Position numbers and translations under genes: made by a program. A stretch of DNA of 20,197 bases. It comes from JBAXGW01 sp037139195 (GTDB lineage: Bacteria > Bacteroidota > Bacteroidia > Bacteroidales > JAHJDW01). Below, piece after piece: positions 14,781 through 20,197 of the stretch. The stretch lies in the NCBI GenBank assembly GCA_037139195.1, contig JBAXGW010000073.1, forward strand, positions 1-20,197, read 5' to 3'. A model generated the notes under the pieces. That model saw nothing but the letters and a program-made list of their open reading frames with translations, ran no database searches and was not told the origin of the DNA. Position 1 is the first letter of the stretch. Every line of letters starts with the position of its first letter.

Positions 14781-14867
14781 TAGATAGAGCGCTTGCATTA
14801 GCAAACTTTTGCACCGAAATCCACAATATTTAAGAACTCAACCTTCTATATTTACAAAGAAAAAAAA

Positions 14868-14953
14868 TCATAAATAGTAGCAAATCTATTGAGGGCAGTT
14901 TACCTGACCGTCGGGTAGGCTCAGTGCACGTTTAAATTTGCTAATATTTATGA
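14868..14953. repeat. 86-bp inverted-repeat element
   Basis: Arms TCATAAATAGTAGCAAAT (14868-14885) and ATTTGCTAATATTTATGA (14936-14953) match at 17 of 18 positions. The centre is GC-richer and has its own smaller stem (CCTGACC..GGGTAGG, 14903-14919). It starts 14 bp after the YtxH stop on the minus strand, so it may end that transcript, but its size and GC-rich core suggest a dispersed element. Confidence 0.6.
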
Positions 14954-14966
14954 TTGGAATTATTAA

Positions 14967-15209
14967 TTATTCAGCGTCTGTTTTAACTTTAGCCTTTTGC
15001 ACAATTTCTTCTTTCGTTTGTTCAAATTTCTCTGTAATTCCATCAACGAATTCATTGAATTTGTCCTTTAAAGAATCCGTACAATCCTCCCCTTTTCTAC
15101 ATATTTTTTTTCTTGTGTCCGAACCTTTTTCAGGTGCGAAAAGAATTCCTAATAATGCACCAGCGGCTGCGCCAGCTAATACACCTAATAATACTTTACC
15201 TGTACTCAT
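14967..15209 (-). CDS. YtxH-family general-stress protein
   Basis: 80 aa. The N-terminal Gly/Ala-rich membrane helix (KVLLGVLAGAAAGALLGILFAPEKGSDTR, residues 5-33) is the family hallmark, with FAPEKGSDTRKKI at its cytoplasmic edge. An amphipathic charged tail follows (LKDKFNEFVDGITEKFEQTKEEIVQKAKVK). YtxH proteins are general-stress proteins in Bacillus, and their molecular role is unclear. The tail has two Cys residues (ICRKGEDC) that are not usual in the family, in my recollection. It lies 41 bp after the Lmo0937-type gene and is probably co-transcribed with it. Confidence 0.85.
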   Translation of the reverse strand: MSTGKVLLGVLAGAAAGALLGILFAPEKGSDTRKKICRKGEDCTDSLKDKFNEFVDGITEKFEQTKEEIVQKAKVKTDAE

Positions 15210-15250
15210 AATTGCTGTTATTTAGTGATTGTAAATAATTGATTGAATTT

Positions 15251-15406
15251 TTATAGAGGCTTTCTCCCTTGAATTACCCTTAAAAGAATTGCAAATAGGG
15301 CTATTCCTAATAACAGATGAACAATACCTCCCAAGCTATAAGCTAATACTCCGATTAGCCATAATATAATTAGCACAACTGCTATTGTGTAAAGAATATT
15401 TCCCAT
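15251..15406 (-). CDS. Lmo0937/DUF5670-type small membrane protein
   Basis: 51 aa: MGNILYTIAVVLIILWLIGV, then LAYSLGGIVHLLLGIALFAILLRVIQGRKPL. Two short membrane helices with a LGGIVH turn and a basic end match the Lmo0937 family of tiny membrane proteins, which are often found among stress genes. Many Bacteroidota stress clusters carry one next to YtxH or CsbD genes. The frame is complete, with an A-rich stretch before the start codon. Its function is unknown. It precedes ytxH by 41 bp on the same strand. Confidence 0.8.
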   Translation of the reverse strand: MGNILYTIAVVLIILWLIGVLAYSLGGIVHLLLGIALFAILLRVIQGRKPL

Positions 15407-15482
15407 GATTTTTTTTTATTTAGTCCTACTTAGAAAACTGATGTTTTTTCAGTGGCTCATAAGAAAGTGTTAGATGCTAGGC

Positions 15483-15544
15483 ATTTTTGCGAATTGAAAA
15501 CCAAGGATCTTACTAAAGTAAATGACTGTTTTCAATGCAAAAAT
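15483..15544. repeat. Inverted repeat 3' of the frameshifted barrel gene
   Basis: The left arm (15483-15501) and right arm (15528-15544) are inverse copies, ATTTTTGC-(GA)-ATTGAAAAC against ATTTTTGCATTGAAAAC, with one 2-nt bulge. A small TTACT/AGTAA stem lies in the loop. TATTTTTG (minus strand, 15538-15545) in one arm resembles a -7 box and could serve the Lmo0937-type gene about 130 bp on. Terminator and promoter roles are both possible. Confidence 0.45.
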
Positions 15545-15578
15545 AACGACGCAGACGACATTTTCTTATAGACACTAG

Positions 15579-16216
15579 TTAGAAGCGGTAGCCAACCATT
15601 AGTTGATACCAAACATTTTTATAATTTGGGGTTACCGAAGTTCCATCGCCATTGTTTTTCTGAATATCCCAACTTGCTCTGGCTGCAAAAACAATATTTG
15701 TAAAATTCACATCTAATCCGCCTGTAAAGCCAAAAATATTTTTTCTGATATTTTCATTTTAAATTCTAATTCTTGTTCAATACTCGATTGAGCTACTCCA
15801 AAAACATCTTTTTGTTTAATTAAATAAGAATATTGAGGACCGGCATAAAAAGATAAAAATTCAGCGGGTTTGAGGGAAAATAACAATGGAATATCAACGT
15901 AAGTTGTAGTTCTTGTAAAACTATATGAGCTTCCTAAAATTGCTCCTGTTGCTGAGAACCCTTTTTGAGATAATAAAACCTCTGGTTGAATACCGATATA
16001 AGTCCCTATTGGAATAGAGAGAAATGTTCCAAAAGCTAAACCCAATTTTGGATCGGCAACGAATTTATCGCCACTTTCATTGTAAACATTTGAGTAGTTT
16101 CCACCCGCCTTTAATCCAAACTGTAATTCGCTTCTGAATTCTTCTCCGCTGCCTTGTGAAAAGCCAGATGCTGAAGCCAATAAGGCAATTATGCCTGTTA
16201 AAATTATTTTTTTCAT
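15579..16216 (-). pseudogene. PorT-like outer-membrane beta-barrel gene interrupted by a frameshift
   Basis: The uninterrupted part codes for 167 aa: a signal peptide (MKKIILTGIIALLASASGFSQ), then barrel strands such as LQFGLKAGGNYSNVYN, GLAFGTFLSIPIGTYIGIQPEVLLSQKG, TTYVDIPLLFSLKPAEFLSFYAGPQYSYLI. After EQELEFK the frame runs into noise and stops. In another frame, family-like sequence resumes at once (NENIRKNIFGFTGGLDVNF... through WYQLMVGYRF) and ends at 15579 with the terminal aromatic Phe expected of a barrel. Adding one A to the A tract at 15757-15760 restores a 212-aa protein of normal PorT length. So this is a recent one-base loss, phase variation in a short homopolymer, or a sequencing error. 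Confidence 0.85.
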
Positions 16217-16292
16217 TTTTAGTATTTTTAAAATTTGTTTTTATTTAAGAGAAACTTGCTGAAAACTTATTAAGACTTTATCTTTAAGACAA

Positions 16293-16757
16293 TTATTTGC
16301 TGTATTCTTGTTTTAAGTCATCGAATTCTTTTCCAATTTCAGACATATCGCGATTAAAATCAGCAATAAACTGCTCCATTAGTTTGGTTTCATCAACTTT
16401 ATAGGAATCTAATTTCTTTTTCAAGTCAATATTTTTAGACTCTAAACTTGCCAGTCTTTTTTCATAATTGGCTTTATTTTCTTTCGTTTCTTTTGTATTT
16501 CTAACTTTCAATGATGCAATTTTCTTTTCATTAGATAAAATTCTATCTTCCGATTCTTTTTTAAACTTCTGAAAATCAGCGATAGAATCTTTTTTTGCTT
16601 CTTTTACGTCTTTTTTAGCGTCAACAACATCTTTTTTAGCGTCAACCAAGTTTTCTCTAGCTTTTTCCGATTTTCTGTTAGGCTCTTGAGCATTAGCTGT
16701 ATAAGAAGTGAATGTTATTAAGGCAATTATTGATGATAATACTATTGTTTTTTTCAT
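16293..16757 (-). CDS. Secreted coiled-coil envelope protein, paralogue of its neighbour
   Basis: 154 aa. The signal peptide ends in ANA before QEPN (cleavage near residue 23). Next comes a threefold DAKKDV/EAKKD heptad tract (about 38-56), then the family block FQKFKKESEDRILSNEKKIASLKVRNTKETKENKANYEKRLASLESKNIDLKKKLDSYK and a final helix FIADFNRDMSEIGKEFDDL. It is predicted almost wholly helical and periplasmic. It is clearly related to 16789-17250 (31-bp gap, tandem duplicates) and more distantly to 1061-1549. I know no function; its surroundings suggest an envelope-stress spacer or scavenger. Confidence 0.75.
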   Translation of the reverse strand: MKKTIVLSSIIALITFTSYTANAQEPNRKSEKARENLVDAKKDVVDAKKDVKEAKKDSIADFQKFKKESEDRILSNEKKIASLKVRNTKETKENKANYEKRLASLESKNIDLKKKLDSYKVDETKLMEQFIADFNRDMSEIGKEFDDLKQEYSK

Positions 16758-16788
16758 AAAATATTATTTAAAGGATTAATTTGTTTAT

Positions 16789-17250
16789 TTATTTTGAGTT
16801 GTTTGTCAAAGCTCTGAAAGCACGATTTAACTCATCCATTTCTTTGTTGAATTCTTCCTTAAATGTATCCCACTGCTCTTTTCCGTTTTCTTTATAATCG
16901 GCAAGTCTCTTTTTCATGTCAGTGTTTTTCAACTCAAGCTCTGTAAGTTTTTTTTCGTATTTTACACGGTTTTCTTTTTTATCTTTTGCAATACGAGCCT
17001 TGAAATCAGTAATATTTTTCTCGTGAAGTAGAAATTTTGCATCCGACTCTAATTTGAATTTTTCATATTCTGCTTTGAATTCTTGTTGCGAAATGCTTAA
17101 TTCTATTTGGGCATCTTTAACATCTTCTTGTTTATCTTCAACTTTTTCTTGTGCATTTTCTAATTTGCCTGTTGAAGACTGACAACTAGAAAGCAATGCT
17201 ACAGCTACAAATGCAGATATTATAAGAGAGCAAATTGTTTTTTTCATCAT
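16789..17250 (-). CDS. Coiled-coil lipoprotein, paralogue of its neighbour
   Basis: 153 aa. The signal sequence ends with a good lipobox (VALLSSCQSS), so the protein is probably lipidated at Cys 23. The mature part is charged and helical: LENAQEKVEDKQEDVKDAQIELSISQQEF, then the family block EYEKFKLESDAKFLLHEKNITDFKARIAKDKKENRVKYEKKLTELELKNTDMKKRLADYK and FKEEFNKEMDELNRAFRAL. It shares the block with the next gene, which has a signal-peptidase-I type end instead, so the two paralogues probably differ in membrane attachment. No promoter of the shared type is seen; reading through from csbD past its terminator is possible. Confidence 0.75.
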   Translation of the reverse strand: MMKKTICSLIISAFVAVALLSSCQSSTGKLENAQEKVEDKQEDVKDAQIELSISQQEFKAEYEKFKLESDAKFLLHEKNITDFKARIAKDKKENRVKYEKKLTELELKNTDMKKRLADYKENGKEQWDTFKEEFNKEMDELNRAFRALTNNSK

Positions 17251-17306
17251 TTTAAATTTATTTATTGTTAATATTTAGGTTTTAAACATATTTAAATTAT
17301 AAAGTA

Positions 17307-17333
17307 TCGTTTGTCAATTTTTTTGGCAAACGA
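17307..17333 (-). terminator. Terminator-like hairpin after csbD
   Basis: Minus strand stem TCGTTTGCCAA / TTGACAAACGA around an AAAAA loop, with one C-A mismatch in 11 positions. It is followed by a weak T-rich tail (TACTTTATAATTT), so termination may be partial. It lies 17 bp after the CsbD stop. Confidence 0.65.
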
Positions 17334-17349
17334 CACTTGCTTTTGCACA

Positions 17350-17535
17350 TTATAATGCCTGAATTATTTTATGTAATTCTTCTTTAGTTTTTCCTAATTT
17401 GATTTGAATTCGCCCAAGCATTTCTTCTTTTTTGCCTTCAGCAAACATTAAATCGTTATCGGTTAATGTTGCAAATTTCGTTTTCAACTTGCCTTTTTGT
17501 TCATTCCAATTTCCTTTGATTTCAGTTGTATTCAT
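17350..17535 (-). CDS. CsbD-family stress-response protein
   Basis: 61 aa: MNTTEIKGNWNEQKGKLKTK opens with the family signature (GNWNEQKGKLK), then FATLTDNDLMFAEGKKEEMLGRIQIKLGKTKEELHKIIQAL, the hydrophilic helical-bundle pattern of CsbD. In Bacillus it belongs to the sigma-B regulon; the molecular role is unknown. Length is normal for the family (about 60-70). It sits alone behind regulon promoter C with a leader hairpin and a terminator after it, an independent stress-inducible unit. The protein is small, soluble and cytoplasmic. Confidence 0.92.
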   Translation of the reverse strand: MNTTEIKGNWNEQKGKLKTKFATLTDNDLMFAEGKKEEMLGRIQIKLGKTKEELHKIIQAL

Positions 17536-17553
17536 TTTTTTTAGTTTTATTTG

Positions 17554-17640
17554 GTGAATTAGTTTTCACTTGACAAAGATGCGAGATAATATAGGCTACA
17601 GTGTTACACAAAATTGAGGAATAGTTGTATGATTCACACA
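17554..17640 (-). promoter_or_regulatory. Regulon promoter C with leader hairpin, driving csbD
   Basis: Minus strand: TGTGTGAATCATACAA (17625-17640), 14 bp, TGTGTAAC (17603-17610), 21 bp, -7 box CATCTTTG (17574-17581), 4 nt, then leader stem GTGAA-AACTAA-TTCAC (17554-17569). Its upstream half-site variant AATCATACAAC also appears as the downstream half-site at promoter D. Confidence 0.88.
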
Positions 17641-17647
17641 TTTGCTT

Positions 17648-18202
17648 TTAATTCTTCTTCTCTAAAACTTTATCTAACTTTCTATCTATCTCTTTCATCA
17701 GATTAAACTGCTTTTCTTGAGTTTCAAATAATGTTTTAATTTGTTTTTCAATAAGCAAATCTATTTTCTGTTGCAATCCTCTTATCTGTATTTCGGCTTT
17801 TAGATTTATTAAGTAGTCGTTTTCACTATTCATTCTATCTTTCTCTTCTTGTCGATTTTGACTCATCATTATTATAGGAGCTTGCATAGCTGCAATTGTC
17901 GACAGAATTAGATTCATCAAGATAAAAGGATATGGATCAAATATTAAAGACTTAAGTGCAAACACATTAAATCCTATCCAAATTACCAGTACTAATCCAA
18001 AAAGAATTATAAAATGCCAACTTCCTCCGAACCGAGCAACTTTATCTGAAATTTTTTGCCCCTGAGTTAAAATTTCTATAGGTGGGTTTAATAGATTTTT
18101 GATAATAAGCTCTTCAGCTTTAATTGTCTCTTCTACTATCTGATGCAGTTTTACAAGATGCTCATTTTCTTCTTTAAGCAATTGGTCGATATCAATTTTC
18201 AT
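17648..18202 (-). CDS. DUF1003-family membrane protein
   Basis: 184 aa. The first 50 residues are helical and charged. The DUF1003 core follows: GQKISDKVARFGGSWHFIILFGLVLVIWIGFNVF (first membrane helix), FDPYPFILMNLILSTIAAMQAPIIMMSQNRQEEKDR (second helix and the conserved MSQNRQ segment), then a C-terminal coiled coil (LQQKIDLLIEKQIKTLFETQEKQFNLMKEIDRKLDKV). DUF1003 proteins are widespread inner-membrane proteins of unknown role. No copy of the shared promoter lies before it; the 80 bp upstream contain the terminator of the BON gene, so it may depend on read-through or on an unseen promoter. Confidence 0.9.
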   Translation of the reverse strand: MKIDIDQLLKEENEHLVKLHQIVEETIKAEELIIKNLLNPPIEILTQGQKISDKVARFGGSWHFIILFGLVLVIWIGFNVFALKSLIFDPYPFILMNLILSTIAAMQAPIIMMSQNRQEEKDRMNSENDYLINLKAEIQIRGLQQKIDLLIEKQIKTLFETQEKQFNLMKEIDRKLDKVLEKKN

Positions 18203-18214
18203 ATAATTCAGTTT

Positions 18215-18244
18215 ATAAAAAAAAGGAAGCCAAAACTTCCTTTT
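18215..18244 (-). terminator. Rho-independent terminator of the BON gene
   Basis: Stem AAAAGGAAG (18236-18244 on the minus-strand 5' side) / CTTCCTTTT (18221-18229) around a 6-nt loop, with a further T run to 18217. A run of T on the plus-strand side as well means it could act in both directions. Confidence 0.8.
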
Positions 18245-18282
18245 AAAATTCGATTAAGATTTTACAAAACAGACTTTCCTAA

Positions 18283-18933
18283 TTAAGCAATAATAAGTTC
18301 GTTATCAACAACTAAAACACCAGGAGCATTCCAAGCAATTTTACTAGCTTCGTCTTTTTGATAAAGAGAATCAACAGTACCGTTTAAAGTAACTCTTTTA
18401 CCGAGAACAGTAACCTTGATATCTTTATCATCTATTGACCAATTACGTCTAAGAGCACGTTCGATATCTTTTTGCTCAATTAAATCTTGTGTTTCAGACT
18501 TAATGGTAATGCTGTTAGTAACACCCTTAACTCCAAAAATATTATTTACCGATCTTTTGGCTGCTTCTTTTTGATAATTCCATTGAACTTCGCCTTCTAA
18601 AGTAACCCATTCGTGTTCAACTTTTACTTTTATTTTATCACTTGGAACTTCCCAATTCCATTTGAAAGCATGAATTACATCTGTAGCAATTTCATTGTCG
18701 TTTTTAGCTCCTAAAACGCCAATTTTAATTTCAATTTTTTCAACCACAGCTTTAACACCTACAACGTGCTTTGCCGCATTTTCTGCTTCAGATTTTTTCG
18801 CATAACTATCAACAATACCTGTTAAAGTAACTACGCCGTCTTTAACGATAACACCAATTTCAGCTGCATTCAACAAAGGCTCCCATTTAATGGCATCCTG
18901 TACGTCTTTTTGTAAATCTTCGTTTTTTCTCAT
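18283..18933 (-). CDS. Triple BON-domain protein
   Basis: 216 aa with three consecutive BON domains (about 5-70, 76-140, 147-216). Each has the pattern DVQDAIKWEP...I.V.VKDGVVTLTGIVDSYAKKSEAENAAKHVVGVKAVVEKIEI. The Gly of the VTLTG/VTLEG/VTLNG turns is kept in all three, as is the closing GV.V.N/E motif. BON domains bind membranes or envelope components, as in OsmY. No signal peptide is visible, so this one is likely cytoplasmic or exported another way. A longer start at 18966 is possible, but it would lie inside the leader hairpin near the expected transcription start. Starting at 18933 (MRKNEDLQKD) gives a 37-nt leader, as at the sister promoters. The chosen start therefore follows the promoter. 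Confidence 0.88.
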   Translation of the reverse strand: MRKNEDLQKDVQDAIKWEPLLNAAEIGVIVKDGVVTLTGIVDSYAKKSEAENAAKHVVGVKAVVEKIEIKIGVLGAKNDNEIATDVIHAFKWNWEVPSDKIKVKVEHEWVTLEGEVQWNYQKEAAKRSVNNIFGVKGVTNSITIKSETQDLIEQKDIERALRRNWSIDDKDIKVTVLGKRVTLNGTVDSLYQKDEASKIAWNAPGVLVVDNELIIA

Positions 18934-18950
18934 TTTCTTTTTTTTTATTT

Positions 18951-19037
18951 GTGAATATATTTTCACTTGTCAAAGGTGAATGAATTTAGATTTAATGCTG
19001 TTGTATGATTTCAGTAAAAAGTTATATAATTCACACA
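18951..19037 (-). promoter_or_regulatory. Regulon promoter D with leader hairpin, driving the BON gene
   Basis: Minus strand: TGTGTGAATTATATAA (19022-19037), 14 bp, CATACAAC (19000-19007), 21 bp, -7 box CACCTTTG (18971-18978), 4 nt, then leader stem GTGAA-AATATA-TTCAC (18951-18966). It decides the start codon of the BON gene. Confidence 0.88.
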
Positions 19038-19092
19038 TTTAGCACTGATTAGCAAATAAGAAATTGTTTATTTTTCTAAAAGATTTTGCTTA

Positions 19093-19473
19093 TTATTTAT
19101 CAAAGTGTTTTTTTACAAATGCTTGCTGTTGGTTTTCGGTCATAACATCTGTTTTTTGAATTCCAATTATTTTTGTTTCTAAGCGCGGGTCCGACTTAAT
19201 AACATTGAATAATTCAACTTTTGCATCAGTTGGACCAAATAAAATTACCTCATCATATTTTTTAATTGTTTTAATTAATTTTTTATAGAATTCGGTTTGT
19301 TGATGTTGTTCCTTATTATGCATTATTTTTTCGCTTCGTTGTAATGCTTCTTGTTTATCATCAAAATTAAAATGCGAAACTATATTTTGAGTTTCTATTA
19401 CTCCATCTTTTAATTCCATAACGTTAGCAGTTGAATGATCCATCCAAATACCTATTTTTTTATTTATTTTCAT
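19093..19473 (-). CDS. Short eRF1-like (baeRF-type) protein, tentative
   Basis: 126 aa, soluble. It opens KIGIWMDHSTANVMELKDGVIETQNIVSHFNF, continues with a basic helical stretch (RSEKIMHNKEQHQQTEFYKKLIKTIKKYDEVILFGPTDAKVELFNVI), and ends DPRLETKIIGIQKTDVMTENQQQAFVKKHF. The strand-helix-strand order with VILFGPTDAK and the final TENQ..AFV resembles the short bacterial proteins related to eRF1 domain 3 that occur in stress clusters. That assignment is from memory of the pattern and is not firm. It lies 120 bp after the stop of the His-rich gene, past a strong terminator, with no shared-type promoter of its own visible. Confidence 0.5.
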   Translation of the reverse strand: MKINKKIGIWMDHSTANVMELKDGVIETQNIVSHFNFDDKQEALQRSEKIMHNKEQHQQTEFYKKLIKTIKKYDEVILFGPTDAKVELFNVIKSDPRLETKIIGIQKTDVMTENQQQAFVKKHFDK

Positions 19474-19497
19474 TTGTTTATTTTTTAATAGGTTTAT

Positions 19498-19556
19498 AAA
19501 AAAAAAGAAAGTCTGATAAGTTTCGAAAAATCTAACTATTTCTATGCTTATCAGAC
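19498..19556 (-). terminator. Rho-independent terminator of the His-rich repeat gene
   Basis: Perfect 10-bp stem GTCTGATAAG (19547-19556, minus-strand 5' arm) / CTTATCAGAC (19511-19520), with a long 26-nt loop, then TTTCTTTTTTTTT on the minus strand. The stop of the upstream gene is 40 bp away. Confidence 0.8.
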
Positions 19557-19596
19557 ATTTTCTTATATAGAATTAAAAAGAGTTTTCAACGTCCAA

Positions 19597-19854
19597 TTAT
19601 CCATTTAATGCATGATGTTTTACATCTTGTTTTGAAGCTGTAATTGCATGAGTTAAATGACCTTGTGCTTTAATTGAGCTCTGTGCAGCTTTACCATGTT
19701 CGCCCTTTTCGTGATGTTTCGCCGCTTCGTGATGATGCTTTGCTGCTTCTTCATGTTGTTTAGCAGCTTCTTTGTGATTTTCAATTCCTTTTAATGTTTC
19801 ACTAGGAGAGATTGTTTTATCTCCTAATGCAACCGATGATGCTAATGTTGCCAT
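19597..19854 (-). CDS. His-rich Ala/Lys repeat stress protein, uncharacterised
   Basis: 85 aa. The middle (about 28-58) is built of imperfect 7-residue units: KEAAKQH, EEAAKHH, HEAAKHH, EKGEHGKAA. Each places one or two His on the same face of a helix. The ends (MATLASSVALGDKTISPSETLKGIENH and GHLTHAITASKQDVKHH) also carry His. There is no signal peptide or membrane segment. Repeated HH pairs suggest metal binding, or a proton- or ion-buffering helical protein, but this is inference from composition. Similar AAKHHxEAA proteins occur in stress loci of other bacteria as I recall, without a known function. It is a single-gene unit under regulon promoter E. Confidence 0.8.
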   Translation of the reverse strand: MATLASSVALGDKTISPSETLKGIENHKEAAKQHEEAAKHHHEAAKHHEKGEHGKAAQSSIKAQGHLTHAITASKQDVKHHALNG

Positions 19855-19871
19855 ATTGATTTATTTTAGAT

Positions 19872-19958
19872 GTAGCTTAATTGCTACTTAACAAAGATGA
19901 GTCAGAAAACATAATTTTCTGTTACATAACTTTAAGCAATTGTTGCATTATTCACACT
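19872..19958 (-). promoter_or_regulatory. Regulon promoter E with covarying leader hairpin, driving the His-rich gene
   Basis: Minus strand: AGTGTGAATAATGCAA (19943-19958), 14 bp, TATGTAAC (19921-19928), 21 bp, -7 box CATCTTTG (19892-19899), 4 nt, then leader stem GTAGC-AATTAA-GCTAC (19872-19887). The stem sequence differs from B-D, but pairing, loop length and position are kept. Confidence 0.88.
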
Positions 19959-20197
19959 ATTGAGCATCTATAAAGTCAGCTAAATAGCGTCTGTCCATAA
20001 ACTCCGTACTCATCGTTGGTCTAGTATTGATTTCCATCATTTACTCATGTAAACCTCACAAAATCAACACTTCGTCCGCCTCGATTACGTAGTTTCTAAA
20101 CAACCACTAATTTGATTTTTGAAAAATATTGACTTTATAGACACAATACTTCGTTAAAAATTAATATAAATTACTGAAAATCAACAAAATAAGCAGA
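19959..20197. other. Unassigned right-hand end of the window
   Basis: No convincing gene is seen. A 12-bp perfect inverted repeat TCTATAAAGTCA (19967-19978) / TGACTTTATAGA (20130-20141) encloses a moderately GC-richer stretch (20050-20100). A 27-codon minus-strand frame (19957-20040) ends inside operator E, so it is probably not expressed as a protein. The stretch could be a decayed mobile-element end or a small RNA locus; neither is supported further. Confidence 0.4.

Noticed and set aside
18934..18966. 11-residue N-terminal extension of the triple-BON protein
   Set aside because: The upstream ATG lies in the leader hairpin next to the -7 box. The leader length at sister promoters (36-38 nt) points to the start at 18933.
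19957..20040. 27-codon minus-strand open frame
   Set aside because: It ends inside operator E, is very short and has no promoter or family resemblance.

Overview
The window is strongly AT-rich. It looks chromosomal and from a member of the Bacteroidota. Supporting signs are start codons preceded by A-rich stretches rather than Shine-Dalgarno sequences, promoters of the TAnnTTTG (-7) type, small PorT-like outer-membrane barrels, and a CbpA/CbpM chaperone pair. No rRNA, tRNA or CRISPR array was seen. Most of the window is a stress and envelope-maintenance locus, interrupted by a short accessory segment.

Layout. (1) 72-2845, plus strand: a tight four-gene run of two universal stress proteins, a small envelope coiled-coil protein and an L,D-transpeptidase. 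(2) 3046-4230, plus: a CbpA-type DnaJ co-chaperone and its modulator CbpM. (3) 4247-4789, plus: a lipocalin-like lipoprotein with its own promoter and terminator. (4) About 4848-8367: an accessory segment with a membrane-anchored TPR protein framed by short inverted repeats, a 67-bp remnant of the 3' end of a glycosyltransferase gene, an AAA ATPase with a PD-(D/E)XK-like C terminus lying between two 51-bp palindromic repeats, and a membrane-anchored coiled-coil protein. (5) 8370-11872, minus: a GT4 glycosyltransferase, a GH130 phosphorylase/glycosidase and a 43-aa basic peptide. (6) 12107-19854, minus: a dense set of small stress and envelope genes. These encode an outer-membrane protein, an AI-2E family permease with two partner genes, YtxH, an Lmo0937-type small membrane protein, a frameshifted outer-membrane barrel, two coiled-coil envelope proteins, CsbD, a DUF1003 protein, a triple-BON protein, a short eRF1-like protein and a His-rich Ala/Lys repeat protein.

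The main discovery is a shared promoter architecture. Six promoters, five on the minus strand and one on the plus strand, have identical geometry: a 16-bp upstream element (consensus TGTGTGAATTATGTAA), 14 bp, an 8-bp half-site (TATGTAAC), 21 bp, then a -7 box (CATCTTTG). The two ATGTAA cores form a direct repeat with a 21-bp period, two helical turns. Four of the six also carry a 16-nt leader hairpin (GTGAA-N6-TTCAC) exactly 4 nt after the -7 box, and one of these shows covariation (GTAGC-N6-GCTAC). The genes behind these promoters (CsbD, BON, His-rich protein, outer-membrane protein, 43-aa basic peptide, lipoprotein) resemble a general-stress regulon. I infer one activator controlling a dispersed stress and envelope regulon. 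Its identity cannot be read from this window.

Family assignments rest on motif recognition from translations alone; no database search was possible.
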